In this document: positions 36,092-39,507 of the stretch, in pieces
How the letters are laid out: each line of letters begins with the position of its first letter
Numbering within the stretch: the stretch's first letter is position 1
Source of the DNA: Toxotes chatareus
Taxonomy: Eukaryota > Chordata > Actinopteri > Toxotidae
DNA: 64,000 bases
Assembly: GCA_016801885.1 (NCBI GenBank)
Contig: CM028893.1
Coordinates: 13,131,950-13,195,949, forward strand
Reading direction: 5' to 3'
The notes under the pieces: generated by a model
What the model was told of the DNA's origin: nothing
The model's database searches: none
The model's input: the letters and a program-made list of their open reading frames with translations, nothing else
Program-made: the position numbers and the translations under genes

Positions 36092-36849
36092 GGTTATAAG
36101 ACAGGTAGCCGGGTGTGTAATCACTGACAGAGCAGCAGTGTTGATGCTTTAATTCGCAGACAAGCGGGCTTTTAAAGAAAGACACGGCGCGCAGGCTGCA
36201 CCGCCGCCGAGTTCCTCGAGACACACACCTTATATTTTTTCGAATCTTTGTTTGATAACACGAATATAAGACAGATGCAGGCTTGGAAAAGTGCGCCGTG
36301 GTTGGCATGTTGCTGCAGGTTGCCTCCTGCTGCGTGGAATAGGGAAGAACAAACGTGATGCGCAGGGAACAGGACAGAAACTTCGCCCGATCTTCCATAA
36401 AACTACAAAGCAGAGCTCACGAAGCTGCTCATGGATCCCCGTCGTTAAAAAGTGCCATAAAAGCTCAGCACCACGGTGTACGACTGCCTTAATTACAAGG
36501 TTATTATTTCCATTGCAACAAAACGGAAACGGCAACTTGATTATTATTAGAGCAGAAGGTTACGCGCTTGTTATAAAGCAACCTGTCTATTTATAAACTT
36601 TAGATGAGCTCGCTGGGAGAGCGGTGGTGTCCACGGCGCCGGCTGAGTGAGAGCGGCAGGTCTCTCGGCTTCTTCATGCGGTTATCTTGCGGGAGGGGGG
36701 CCGTTAGTAGGCTCTGAATCTCTACAAAAAAAAAAAAAAAAAACTGGAAAGGCACTTACCGCAGAGTCGGATCGCTGCACCGCGACGCACAAGGCGAGGA
36801 AAAGCACGGGTACGGCGACCTGCCGCAGGCTCTTCAAGTCTTTATTCAT
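3671..36849 (-). CDS. col4a5: Collagen type IV alpha-5 chain, complete gene (49 constitutive coding exons)
   Basis: Encodes a secreted basement-membrane collagen. Three alpha chains trimerise through NC1, fold into a triple helix and join other trimers through the 7S and NC1 ends. The spliced frame totals 5,049 nt: 1,682 residues plus stop, against about 1,685 that I recall for human COL4A5. Domain order: signal peptide (residues 1 to about 28), 7S start with four cysteines, Gly-X-Y repeats with short interruptions, and NC1 (last about 230 residues). Alpha-5 rather than alpha-1 or alpha-3 is indicated by GNMGLNFQGPKGEK, the EQKR interruption, DTCVNC and FGPQGPPGEKGIQGV, and by exon sizes equal to those I recall for human COL4A5. 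Exon names below follow human numbering; 20/21 and 38/39 are single exons here. Every junction keeps the Gly register, and no stop or frameshift was found. Introns over 300 nt without their own entry (exons 46/47, 23/24 and 18/19) show nothing recognisable. Confidence 0.95.
3960..4132 (-). CDS. col4a5: col4a5 exon 50: NC1 second half
   Basis: 173 nt. [40 protein letters not shown] and FWLATVEPNEMF are all textbook collagen IV NC1 motifs. The VEPNEMF segment is the variable part between paralogues. Confidence 0.96.
4217..4331 (-). CDS. col4a5: col4a5 exon 49: NC1 middle
   Basis: 115 nt encode CTVCEAPAMVIAIHSQTIQ, then IPSCPSNWEALWIGYSFMM. It joins the two homologous halves of NC1. Phase 0 donor GTAGGA. 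Confidence 0.96.
4414..4591 (-). CDS. col4a5: col4a5 exon 48: NC1 first half
   Basis: 178 nt. Contains [35 protein letters not shown] and STPEPMPMSM. The last Met of PMPMSM is Met93 of NC1, one partner of the sulfilimine bond that locks two trimers together. Ends ISR, splitting the codon before CTVCEAP. Confidence 0.96.
4675..4887 (-). CDS. col4a5: col4a5 exon 47: end of helix and start of NC1
   Basis: 213 nt. The last triplets (QRGLPGPQGSDGPQG) pass into HGFLITRHSQ, the invariant NC1 opening, then LLYVQGNERAHGQDLG. NC1 selects partner chains and starts trimer assembly. Confidence 0.96.
5195..5293 (-). CDS. col4a5: col4a5 exon 46
   Basis: 99 nt. Contains GVEGPPGFSGTPGRKGDPG, close to human FDGAGGRKGDPG. 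Donor GTACAT. Confidence 0.92.
5452..5580 (-). CDS. col4a5: col4a5 exon 45 with last interruption
   Basis: 129 nt. GPPGDPGVPPAPFVVKGERG contains the break that human alpha-5 has as QSIIIKGDAG. It is followed by PPG-rich triplets and REGLSG. Confidence 0.92.
5731..5802 (-). CDS. col4a5: col4a5 exon 44
   Basis: 72 nt starting GPKGDAGLPGGSGLPG. The acceptor is preceded by a run of 13 or more T on the minus strand. Confidence 0.92.
5932..6004 (-). CDS. col4a5: col4a5 exon 43
   Basis: 73 nt starting GAPGVPGGPGIKGDVG (human GLPGVPGFPGMKGPSG). Phase 0 in, 1 out. Confidence 0.92.
6119..6252 (-). CDS. col4a5: col4a5 exon 42
   Basis: 134 nt: GPPGLEGPRGPPGSGGVKGE, where human has GPPGLPGNGGIKGE. Ends LPGSP in phase 0 with a GTAAGA donor. 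The acceptor CATCTGAAG is purine-rich and weak, which may matter for choice between the upstream microexons. Confidence 0.9.
7075..7083 (-). CDS. col4a5: Candidate 9-nt microexon 41B (Gly-Pro-Pro)
   Basis: Minus strand reads ...AAACCCTAG, then GTCCCCCAG, then GTTAGA. It inserts Gly-Pro-Pro in register and keeps phase 1, so it can be used alone or together with the other microexon. Its acceptor is purine-interrupted and weak. Called from pattern, phase and the human 41A/41B precedent only. Confidence 0.5.
7801..7809 (-). CDS. col4a5: Candidate 9-nt microexon 41A (Gly-Pro-Ser)
   Basis: Minus strand reads ...GGTCGCAG, then GCCCCTCAG, then GTCAGA. With the G left over from exon 41 this gives GGC CCC TCA and passes on a G, adding one Gly-Pro-Ser triplet without changing phase. 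Human COL4A5 has two alternative 9-bp exons, 41A and 41B, in the same intron in kidney mRNA. The weak pyrimidine tract fits optional splicing. There is no transcript evidence here. Confidence 0.5.
9370..9555 (-). CDS. col4a5: col4a5 exon 41
   Basis: 186 nt, the human length as I recall it. GAKGDPGLPGPPGNPG leads to a break at GLPLQGPKG (human PGPALEGPKG). Ends APGRAG with a GTAAAG donor. It is followed by a 3.1-kb intron holding two candidate microexons. Confidence 0.93.
9720..9770 (-). CDS. col4a5: col4a5 exon 40
   Basis: 51 nt: GLPGFGVPGPSGLPGLAG with a GFGVPG slip (human PGFGNPG). Donor GTGAGT. Confidence 0.92.
9856..10035 (-). CDS. col4a5: col4a5 exon 38/39 (merged), GC donor
   Basis: 180 nt without interruption, equal to the sum of human exons 38 (81) and 39 (99) as I recall them. 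Ends DGIPGPAGVKGEPG, close to human DGIPGPAGQKGEPG. The donor reads CCAG then GCAAGT: only this GC site keeps the Gly codon split with exon 40, because the nearby GT (GTCACG) would break the frame. Confidence 0.9.
10173..10299 (-). CDS. col4a5: col4a5 exon 37
   Basis: 127 nt: GDPGQPGFPGSPGLKG, ending GDPGLPGFQG. Phase 0 in, 1 out. Donor GTATGT. Confidence 0.92.
10388..10527 (-). CDS. col4a5: col4a5 exon 36
   Basis: 140 nt: GPSGQKGLPGQPGRPG, then EPGSAGVGPPGLPGLK with a one-residue slip. Phase 1 in, 0 out. Confidence 0.92.
10785..10874 (-). CDS. col4a5: col4a5 exon 35
   Basis: 90 nt: GPKGDSGIPGSPGGPG, ending GEMGFPG (human GDMGFPG). Donor GTGTGT. Confidence 0.92.
10977..11075 (-). CDS. col4a5: col4a5 exon 34
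   Basis: 99 nt of Gly-X-Y starting GAPGFPGQKGIDGVTG. Donor GTATAA. Confidence 0.92.
11194..11340 (-). CDS. col4a5: col4a5 exon 33 with interruption
   Basis: 147 nt, one triplet shorter than the 150 nt I recall for human. GESGFPGRDGAPG leads to a break at TGQPPQLLKG (human MDPNLLGSKG), then VKGDKGLAG. Confidence 0.91.
11493..11582 (-). CDS. col4a5: col4a5 exon 32
   Basis: 90 nt: GQKGDMGAMGPPGPSG, ending PGLKG. Human alpha-5 has KGEMGMMGPPG here. Donor GTATTC is weak. Confidence 0.91.
11748..11915 (-). CDS. col4a5: col4a5 exon 31
   Basis: 168 nt. Contains GDPGPPGLDIPGLPGDRG; the LDIPG break parallels human LDVPG. Donor GTAAAA. Confidence 0.93.
11916..13346 (-). other. col4a5: col4a5 intron 30
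   Basis: 1.4 kb between exons 31 and 30. Holds a large AT palindrome at 13218-13270 and, near 12600-12770, two loosely similar stretches built on an ACTGGTGTGC-like word. No coding exon seen. Confidence 0.8.
13218..13270. repeat. AT-rich palindrome, 25-bp arms, 3-nt loop
   Basis: Arms 13218-13242 and 13246-13270 are perfectly complementary around TTG. They are nearly all A/T, with one C/G pair per arm. It sits about 80 bp from exon 30 in intron 30 of col4a5. Confidence 0.9.
13347..13460 (-). CDS. col4a5: col4a5 exon 30
   Basis: 114 nt: GEPGTPGIPGARGPPG, a brief break at SPSVGSVG, then GPPGPPGSPGSMGPPG. Donor GTAAGA. Confidence 0.92.
13501..13524. repeat. (CA)12 microsatellite
   Basis: Pure dinucleotide run inside the 106-nt intron between col4a5 exons 30 and 29. 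Confidence 0.98.
13567..13717 (-). CDS. col4a5: col4a5 exon 29, acceptor inside a TG repeat
   Basis: 151 nt starting GEPGFGLPGPPGLPG. Its 3' splice site reads (TG)n then ACAG, so the usual pyrimidine tract is a microsatellite. The flanking introns are only 132 and 106 nt, and both carry CA/TG repeats. Confidence 0.92.
13722..13765. repeat. (CA)22 microsatellite at a splice acceptor
   Basis: Pure run in the 132-nt intron between exons 28 and 29. On the gene strand it is (TG)22 ending 4 nt before exon 29. Confidence 0.98.
13850..13947 (-). CDS. col4a5: col4a5 exon 28
   Basis: 98 nt of regular Gly-X-Y ending PGIPGPK. Phase 1 in, phase 0 out, matching the human exon length I recall. Confidence 0.92.
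14209..14313 (-). CDS. col4a5: col4a5 exon 27
   Basis: 105 nt: GNAGQPGQPGFPGLPG, then GEPGLPGIGLPGPPG. The extra residue in PGIGLPG also occurs in human alpha-5. Confidence 0.93.
14400..14492 (-). CDS. col4a5: col4a5 exon 26
   Basis: 93 nt: GPKGEPGISVAEKGLPG, with a small interruption at ISVAEKG. Donor GTATAC. Confidence 0.92.
14602..14770 (-). CDS. col4a5: col4a5 exon 25
   Basis: 169 nt. Starts GSLLVKGERGLPG and contains FGPQGPPGEKGIQGVSG, close to human alpha-5 FGPPGPVGEKGIQGVAG. Returns the splice phase to 1. Confidence 0.93.
14864..15055 (-). CDS. col4a5: col4a5 exon 24
   Basis: 192 nt. Starts GTPGPQGAPGFPGEKGDPG, has a short DPIIVDGLRG break (human DILTFPGMKG), and ends GPKGAP. The donor is GTAGGT after CCT; the GTGGCC one base later would break the frame. 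Confidence 0.91.
15386..15456 (-). CDS. col4a5: col4a5 exon 23
   Basis: 71 nt that shift the splice phase from 1 to 0, as in the human gene. Ends GAVGPP with a GTGAGT donor. Confidence 0.92.
15669..15758 (-). CDS. col4a5: col4a5 exon 22 with CxxC interruption
   Basis: 90 nt encode GEKGDTCVNCFSGTSPIPG and more PPG triplets. The DTCxNC motif matches human alpha-5 DTCFNC. Alpha-1 has ESCLIC instead, which argues against col4a1. Confidence 0.95.
15963..16250 (-). CDS. col4a5: col4a5 exon 20/21 (merged), with NC cysteine
   Basis: 288 nt in one exon. The peptide runs GLTGPPGTPGLPAIGGAG, then GFPGERGQKGDLGPPG (human has nearly the same), then YSSGGQNCIPG, where human alpha-5 has PSDEICEPG. Human COL4A5 splits this region into two exons (about 174 and 84 nt as I recall). 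Confidence 0.9.
16389..16482 (-). CDS. col4a5: col4a5 exon 19 with interruption
   Basis: 94 nt start VIGSQTGGRVGPKGEPG, the interruption that human alpha-5 fills with VIPRPGTGITIGEKG. It ends in phase 1 (G then GTAAAC). I recall 133 nt for the human exon, so the 3' boundary differs. Confidence 0.88.
16848..16889 (-). CDS. col4a5: col4a5 exon 18
   Basis: 42 nt encode GLKGERGFQGPPGV. The donor GTGTGT is weaker than its neighbours. The frame was rechecked base by base and is intact. Confidence 0.88.
16993..17046 (-). CDS. col4a5: col4a5 exon 17
   Basis: 54 nt encode GVKGEPGLPGPPGRDGER. The donor GTAGGT follows AGA in phase 0. Confidence 0.92.
17167..17211 (-). CDS. col4a5: col4a5 exon 16
   Basis: 45 nt encode GKPGKDGDPGPPGFP. 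The GKPGKDG start matches alpha-1 and alpha-5 chains. Confidence 0.93.
17436..17492 (-). CDS. col4a5: col4a5 exon 15
   Basis: 57 nt encode GPSGGQKGEKGEPGESGKR, rich in KGE triplets. Donor GTAAGT. Confidence 0.93.
17669..17722 (-). CDS. col4a5: col4a5 exon 14
   Basis: 54 nt encode GDPGPPGPRGDPGYPGIP. Donor GTGAGT. Confidence 0.93.
17723..18589 (-). other. col4a5: col4a5 intron 13
   Basis: 867 nt between exons 13 and 14. AT-rich with A and T runs; nothing recognisable. Confidence 0.7.
18590..18682 (-). CDS. col4a5: col4a5 exon 13 with interruption
   Basis: 93 nt. After GPPGPPGQVGEQKR comes a non-collagen stretch (SSETEIQ) and then RGDK. Human alpha-5 has EQKRPIDVEFQKGD at this place. Confidence 0.94.
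18810..18851 (-). CDS. col4a5: col4a5 exon 12, alpha-5 diagnostic peptide
   Basis: 42 nt encode GNMGLNFQGPKGEK, identical to the human alpha-5 peptide as I recall it. The alpha-1 counterpart reads GQMGLSFQGPKGDK. This is one of the best clues to gene identity. Confidence 0.95.
18984..19019 (-). CDS. col4a5: col4a5 exon 11 (36 nt)
   Basis: Encodes GRPGPPGPPGPK. Acceptor TTTTCCAG, donor GTGAGT. Confidence 0.93.
19117..19179 (-). CDS. col4a5: col4a5 exon 10
   Basis: 63 nt of Gly-X-Y ending GPPGPRGYE. Donor GTAAAA. Confidence 0.93.
19383..19463 (-). CDS. col4a5: col4a5 exon 9 with a triple-helix interruption
   Basis: 81 nt begin GDPGDVISTNRFGEKG. The VISTNRF break lies where human alpha-5 has SIIMSSLP. 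Interruptions add flexibility to the helix. Confidence 0.93.
19657..19683 (-). CDS. col4a5: col4a5 exon 8 (27 nt)
   Basis: The smallest constitutive exon, encoding GPPGLPGPK. It has a GTATGT donor and an acceptor ending TTTACAG. Confidence 0.92.
19776..19829 (-). CDS. col4a5: col4a5 exon 7
   Basis: 54 nt encode GERGFPGNPGIPGLQGLQ. Donor GTGAGT; phase 0 at both ends. Confidence 0.93.
20083..20145 (-). CDS. col4a5: col4a5 exon 6 with CNGT element
   Basis: 63 nt end in VPGCNGTK. This carries the conserved cysteine and Asn-Gly-Thr glycosylation sequon of the 7S region in collagen IV chains. Confidence 0.94.
20237..20281 (-). CDS. col4a5: col4a5 exon 5
   Basis: 45 nt encode GPSGLPGFPGTPGLP, one residue different from the human peptide I recall. 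Donor GTGAGT. Confidence 0.94.
20575..20619 (-). CDS. col4a5: col4a5 exon 4
   Basis: 45 nt encode GSDGPQGPPGPKGIR, nearly the human GDDGIPGPPGPKGIR. The donor GTAAGT runs into an intronic TA repeat. Confidence 0.94.
20800..20889 (-). CDS. col4a5: col4a5 exon 3: first collagen triplets (7S)
   Basis: 90 nt of unbroken Gly-X-Y starting GERGFPGLPGQPGVPG and ending PRGEK. The donor is GTGGGT and the acceptor ends GTGCAG. Confidence 0.94.
21037..21093 (-). CDS. col4a5: col4a5 exon 2: 7S-domain cysteine start
   Basis: 57 nt encode ACHGCVGSKCDCSGVKGAK. The four closely spaced cysteines before the first Gly-X-Y are the 7S tetramerisation hallmark. Human COL4A5 has GCSPGSKCDCSG here, so this exon is one codon shorter than the human one. 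Phase 0 at both ends. Confidence 0.93.
21402..21418. promoter_or_regulatory. CTCF-like motif
   Basis: CCACAAGGGGGCGCTCC differs from the core CTCF consensus CCASYAGRGGGCGC at one position. It lies 0.3 kb upstream of col4a5 exon 2 in intron 1. Called by motif only. Confidence 0.35.
21702..21734. repeat. (GGGA)n repeat
   Basis: About seven GGGA units with one GGAA variant. Confidence 0.9.
21978..22060. repeat. Possible fragment of a dispersed teleost repeat
   Basis: GTAGGGCTGTGACTGATT followed by TTAATTGATTCAATGTTTTG resembles a very common fish repeat. It is strongly diverged here. Confidence 0.35.
23740..23875 (+). mobile_element. 3' end of an RTE-type LINE (remnant)
   Basis: The text CCATCCAGGGTGTACCCTCC, then TCACCCAATGTCAACCAGGA, then GACCCTCAGAAAGGTGAGCA, ending GGATGGATGG, is the familiar 3' tail of a family found across teleost genomes. 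No reverse-transcriptase frame remains. Family assignment is from memory. Confidence 0.6.
24355..24432. repeat. (CA)n microsatellite, about 78 bp
   Basis: The longest CA tract in the window, with two small interruptions at its left end. In col4a5 intron 1. Confidence 0.97.
24578..24611. repeat. (CA)n microsatellite
   Basis: CA run with AA and CG interruptions at its right end. Confidence 0.95.
27815..27918. mobile_element. Tc1-like DNA transposon end (remnant)
   Basis: TTTCCCGTCATTGGAACTGA, CAATGGAAAACCACC and GGGGTGTCCATATACTTTTG together resemble the terminal part of common fish Tc1-type elements. Only one end is visible and there is no transposase frame. Confidence 0.55.
29128..29183. 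repeat. (CA)27 microsatellite
   Basis: Pure run of about 55 bp in col4a5 intron 1. Confidence 0.98.
29305..29332. repeat. (CA)14 microsatellite
   Basis: Pure run following a CGCG step. Confidence 0.97.
32213..32232. repeat. Short telomere-like repeat
   Basis: About three CCCTAA units in a row, an interstitial copy of the vertebrate telomere word. Confidence 0.7.
34129..34157. repeat. (GT)14 microsatellite
   Basis: Pure GT run. Confidence 0.97.
34336..34382. repeat. (CA)n microsatellite
   Basis: CA run broken by GTGCG near its left end. Confidence 0.96.
34730..34809. repeat. Compound (GT)n/(GA)n microsatellite
   Basis: GT run, a short mixed spacer, a second GT run, then about nine GA units. 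Confidence 0.96.
36057..36091. repeat. (CAA)11 microsatellite
   Basis: Pure trinucleotide run about 0.7 kb downstream of col4a5 exon 1, in intron 1. Confidence 0.97.
36760..36849 (-). CDS. col4a5: col4a5 exon 1: start codon and signal peptide
   Basis: 90 coding nt, 30 residues. A basic start (MNKDLKSLRQ) is followed by a hydrophobic core (VAVPVLFLALCVAV) and a small-residue end (SDSA), typical of a secretory signal. The ATG has A at -3 (CTCAAGATGA). The donor GTAAGT follows GCG in phase 0. This ATG is chosen because the signal core follows directly and exon 2 joins in frame. Confidence 0.9.
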
Positions 36850-39257
36850 CTTGAGGGAATAAAACAAGGATCCGCCTGCGTTAACACTGACAAACTCTGC
36901 GCTTTTCTACTCGCATGTCATAGCTCTGCTCCTCCCTGCACACTTGCTCTCTGTGAAATTGAAATATTAAGAAAATCAGTTCTCGGCGAGCTGGCTGTTG
37001 TTGCGCTTGCAGGGGCTTCTAGTGGTCCTGGCTCTGGCACCGTGCGCCTCTGCGATCCCCCCTCTAACTTTTCCTCTTCTGCCTAAGAACCTGCCCAGCC
37101 GGATCTACTTTCCACAACCCGCGTACTGATATCTGTCGCCTGCACCTACACAGGGGCAGAAAATGTATCTAAAATAAAGTGTCAGTATAATTTGCGCCCA
37201 AAAGTGTGGACGTAACGATCGCAGACGACCTGAGTGTTTTTTATTTAAGCCCAGTTGGCGATTTGTTCCTTGTGTTTTATTTTATTTTCCCAATAGAATA
37301 GTACCTAGCAAGGGCGGATGGATATGGGATTCTTACTGCGTGCCTGAGGCTGCAAAAAAAAAAAAAAAAAGTTTTGTCATTAAACCTTTATTTGACATTT
37401 TCTATACGCCCGGACACGTTGCATTCCTGCCACATTATTAAAGGTCAGATTCTCACTTTTGACTCCTGACAGAGGGATGCTGCAGGCAGAATGGTAGAGA
37501 GTGAAATTTCTTTTTTATGAACTTACTGCATCATCCTCTCCTTCTCATTTTACTGATGCATTCTTTTAAATGGGGTGCGAAGCAAAATATCTAGATTCTA
37601 GATAAAAATTTAGATTACATCATTTAATTTGTCTCATGGGCCTAAACAAGTGTCTTATTCAGAGCTAGTTACACAGCATAGCTTTAAAAAAAAAAAAGCA
37701 GATAAGTGTGTTACACTTAGCACCTAAAAAAAATCTGCTTTTGTGGGGAGAAATCAGGTGATGCCAGTGCATCCATCTGGAGGATTAATGTCAATAACTT
37801 TTTGTTTCTGTGGCACCAGGAACTGGAAGAAGTTACCTTTGCTTATTAAAATTAATCCCAACCAACAGAAAAAAAAAAAAAAGATCAAACAGTGGCCTAC
37901 AGAAAAACATGATCATAGATTCGATTTGATGAACCAGTGCTGGTTAACTTTGAAGAAAGTTTTGAGACACTGAGGTTTGAACTATTTTAGGAGTTCAGGG
38001 TTCAGAGTGAAATTATGGGAAAGTGAAATTTTAATTCAGGCAACAATGCAAATAGAAAATATTCCTGCAAACTGACATAAAACTAATAAGGGCCCAGGTA
38101 TGGGAAACAATCTGCAAGGAGAACAAAGCTGCCTTTATCGAACAAGACACAGCGCTCAAGCAGGAACATGAGGGTAATTTTAGCTAAATCAGTCATAAAA
38201 AAATGAACATGCTGAGATAAACAGTGCTGAGAGACTCGCCCGGGTCAAGTTGAACTAAAATAGAACATTCATGAGCTAAAAAGAGACTGTTTGCAACTTG
38301 AGTATCTCAGTGTTTGCTCCATGTTTAGAGAGCAGATCAGGACAAAGGTGCTCAGACAAGGTTTTTCATTTTATTTATTTAAAATTCTCAACACAAGGCC
38401 AAGACGTGTTGCACGTTCTTGATGTTAGAGGAAAAACTATTTTATTGTAAATGTGTGATGTCCCACATAAATGTCCTGCAGGTTAAATGAGAGTCATTGT
38501 TTGGTATCAGATTTTGTGTCTTCATAGAGACTGACAGGACTAATATATTGATTTTATAGGTGCTAATGATTCATAAAGTTTCATCTGGTCACTTTTCACT
38601 TCTGTAATTACTGAAAAGTCACTTTTTAGTGATTTTATTGTGGAGTCAAAGAGGAATGAAGAAATACAAAAATAAGAAACCCTTTTTCTGTTAACTCATA
38701 ACTGATCAGTGTCAGTATTAGTTTCATCATTTCTTTATTTCTTCTTTTTTACTTTGCATGGATTTAACCTTGGTTTGGAGACTTGCTCGGTTCTGATGAG
38801 TCTCCTATGCCGGACCGAACAGTGTGCAGAGCTTATGGACTCTGTGCGTGAGTGAAATTCTCCTGCCGCAGCCAAAGGTACGGGGGCATGAATGACATGT
38901 GTTGGCCCCTCCTCTCCCTCTGCTGTGGTGCGCTGCTGAGTTGAAGCGCAACAGCCCGGAGAGCGCAGCAGCGACTTCACCGCTGCAACTTTGGTGAGTT
39001 GGATAAGCTCTGATATTATGAAAGAAATCGCCCAGAAAGTGGGTTTCCGTGCTGGCTGTGTTTCAGTGCTGAGAGCGGGGTGTGAACGGGGGCCTTGTGT
39101 TTGGCGGTGGGACTACTTTATCTCTTTCTTTCTCTGTCTGTCTCCGGGTAGATGACTGGGTTTTTGGAGCCGTCGATGAGCGTTTGAAGTGCCTTGCTGG
39201 TGAAGACAGGGGGATCGAGTATCGACCTGCGGTTCCCTCTCCGCCAGTCGGATCAAG
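36850..39257. promoter_or_regulatory. Shared divergent promoter region col4a5/col4a6
   Basis: 2.4 kb between two divergent start codons. The col4a5 side (36.1-37.1 kb) and the col4a6 side (38.9-39.5 kb) are richer in CpG than the AT-rich middle. No clear TATA box was found at a sensible place. In vertebrates collagen IV genes occur as head-to-head pairs sharing a promoter region. The two ATGs also share their context, TCAAGATGA. Exact start sites cannot be read from sequence. Confidence 0.65.
36881..36921 (-). promoter_or_regulatory. col4a5: Two overlapping upstream ORFs before col4a5
   Basis: If the mRNA starts above 36921 it carries ATG-ACA-TGC-GAG-TAG (36921-36907) and, 5 nt later in another frame, an 11-codon ORF (36916-36881). 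Both end before the main ATG, so they could damp translation. The transcription start is not known. Confidence 0.4.
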
Positions 39258-39268
39258 ATGAAATTCCT
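39258..39268 (+). CDS. col4a6: Probable col4a6 exon 1 (start of signal peptide)
   Basis: ATGAAATTCCT followed by GTAAGC. The 11 nt give Met-Lys-Phe plus two bases of a Leu codon. The ATG has A at -3. Human COL4A6 also begins with a very short first coding exon that splits a Leu codon before Trp. The call rests on divergent position, phase and fit to exon 2. Confidence 0.6.
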
Positions 39269-39461
39269 GTAAGCATATTTTTTTTATCCCTCTCAGAATC
39301 ACTCTCCAAACTCATTTGTACAAAGTTAGTTTTCGGGCTTGCGAGCTGCCGCAGCGTTGGTCGCGCCTGTGGCTACTTATTGAGCCTGATAGCTCCGCAT
39401 TTACCTGCCAGAGAATCACTGGAGAGACACACACTGACCAGAACGTTTATATCTCCGGCAG

Positions 39462-39507
39462 GATTTGTGTGATAGCAGTCGCCCTGGCGATGAGATCTGC
39501 GCACGGA
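39462..39507 (+). CDS. Rival second exon for the divergent gene
   Basis: A good acceptor (TATCTCCGGCAG), 46 nt and a perfect GTAAGT donor. Joined to the 11-nt exon it reads MKFLICVIAVALAMRSAHG, a plausible signal peptide. It ends in phase 0, whereas the exon at 54723 ends in phase 1 as expected for the alpha-2/alpha-6 type, so it is likely either chance or an alternative. Confidence 0.25.

Larger units (their letters stand above)
21094..36759 (-). other. col4a5: col4a5 intron 1 (15.7 kb)
   Basis: Separates the signal-peptide exon from the 7S exon. It is dense in CA/GT repeats and purine/pyrimidine tracts. It contains an RTE-like tail near 23.75 kb, a Tc1-like fragment near 27.85 kb and a telomere-like stretch at 32.21 kb. 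I found no nested gene, RNA gene or conserved protein. The open frames here are short and mostly repeat-derived. Confidence 0.8.

Noticed and set aside
3671..36849. Identity as col4a1 or col4a3
   Set aside because: NC1 alone is similar in all three, but the helix interruptions (DTCVNC, EQKR, LNFQGPKGEK), the exon sizes and the KPQSETLKAG and CMKRT ends fit alpha-5 better.
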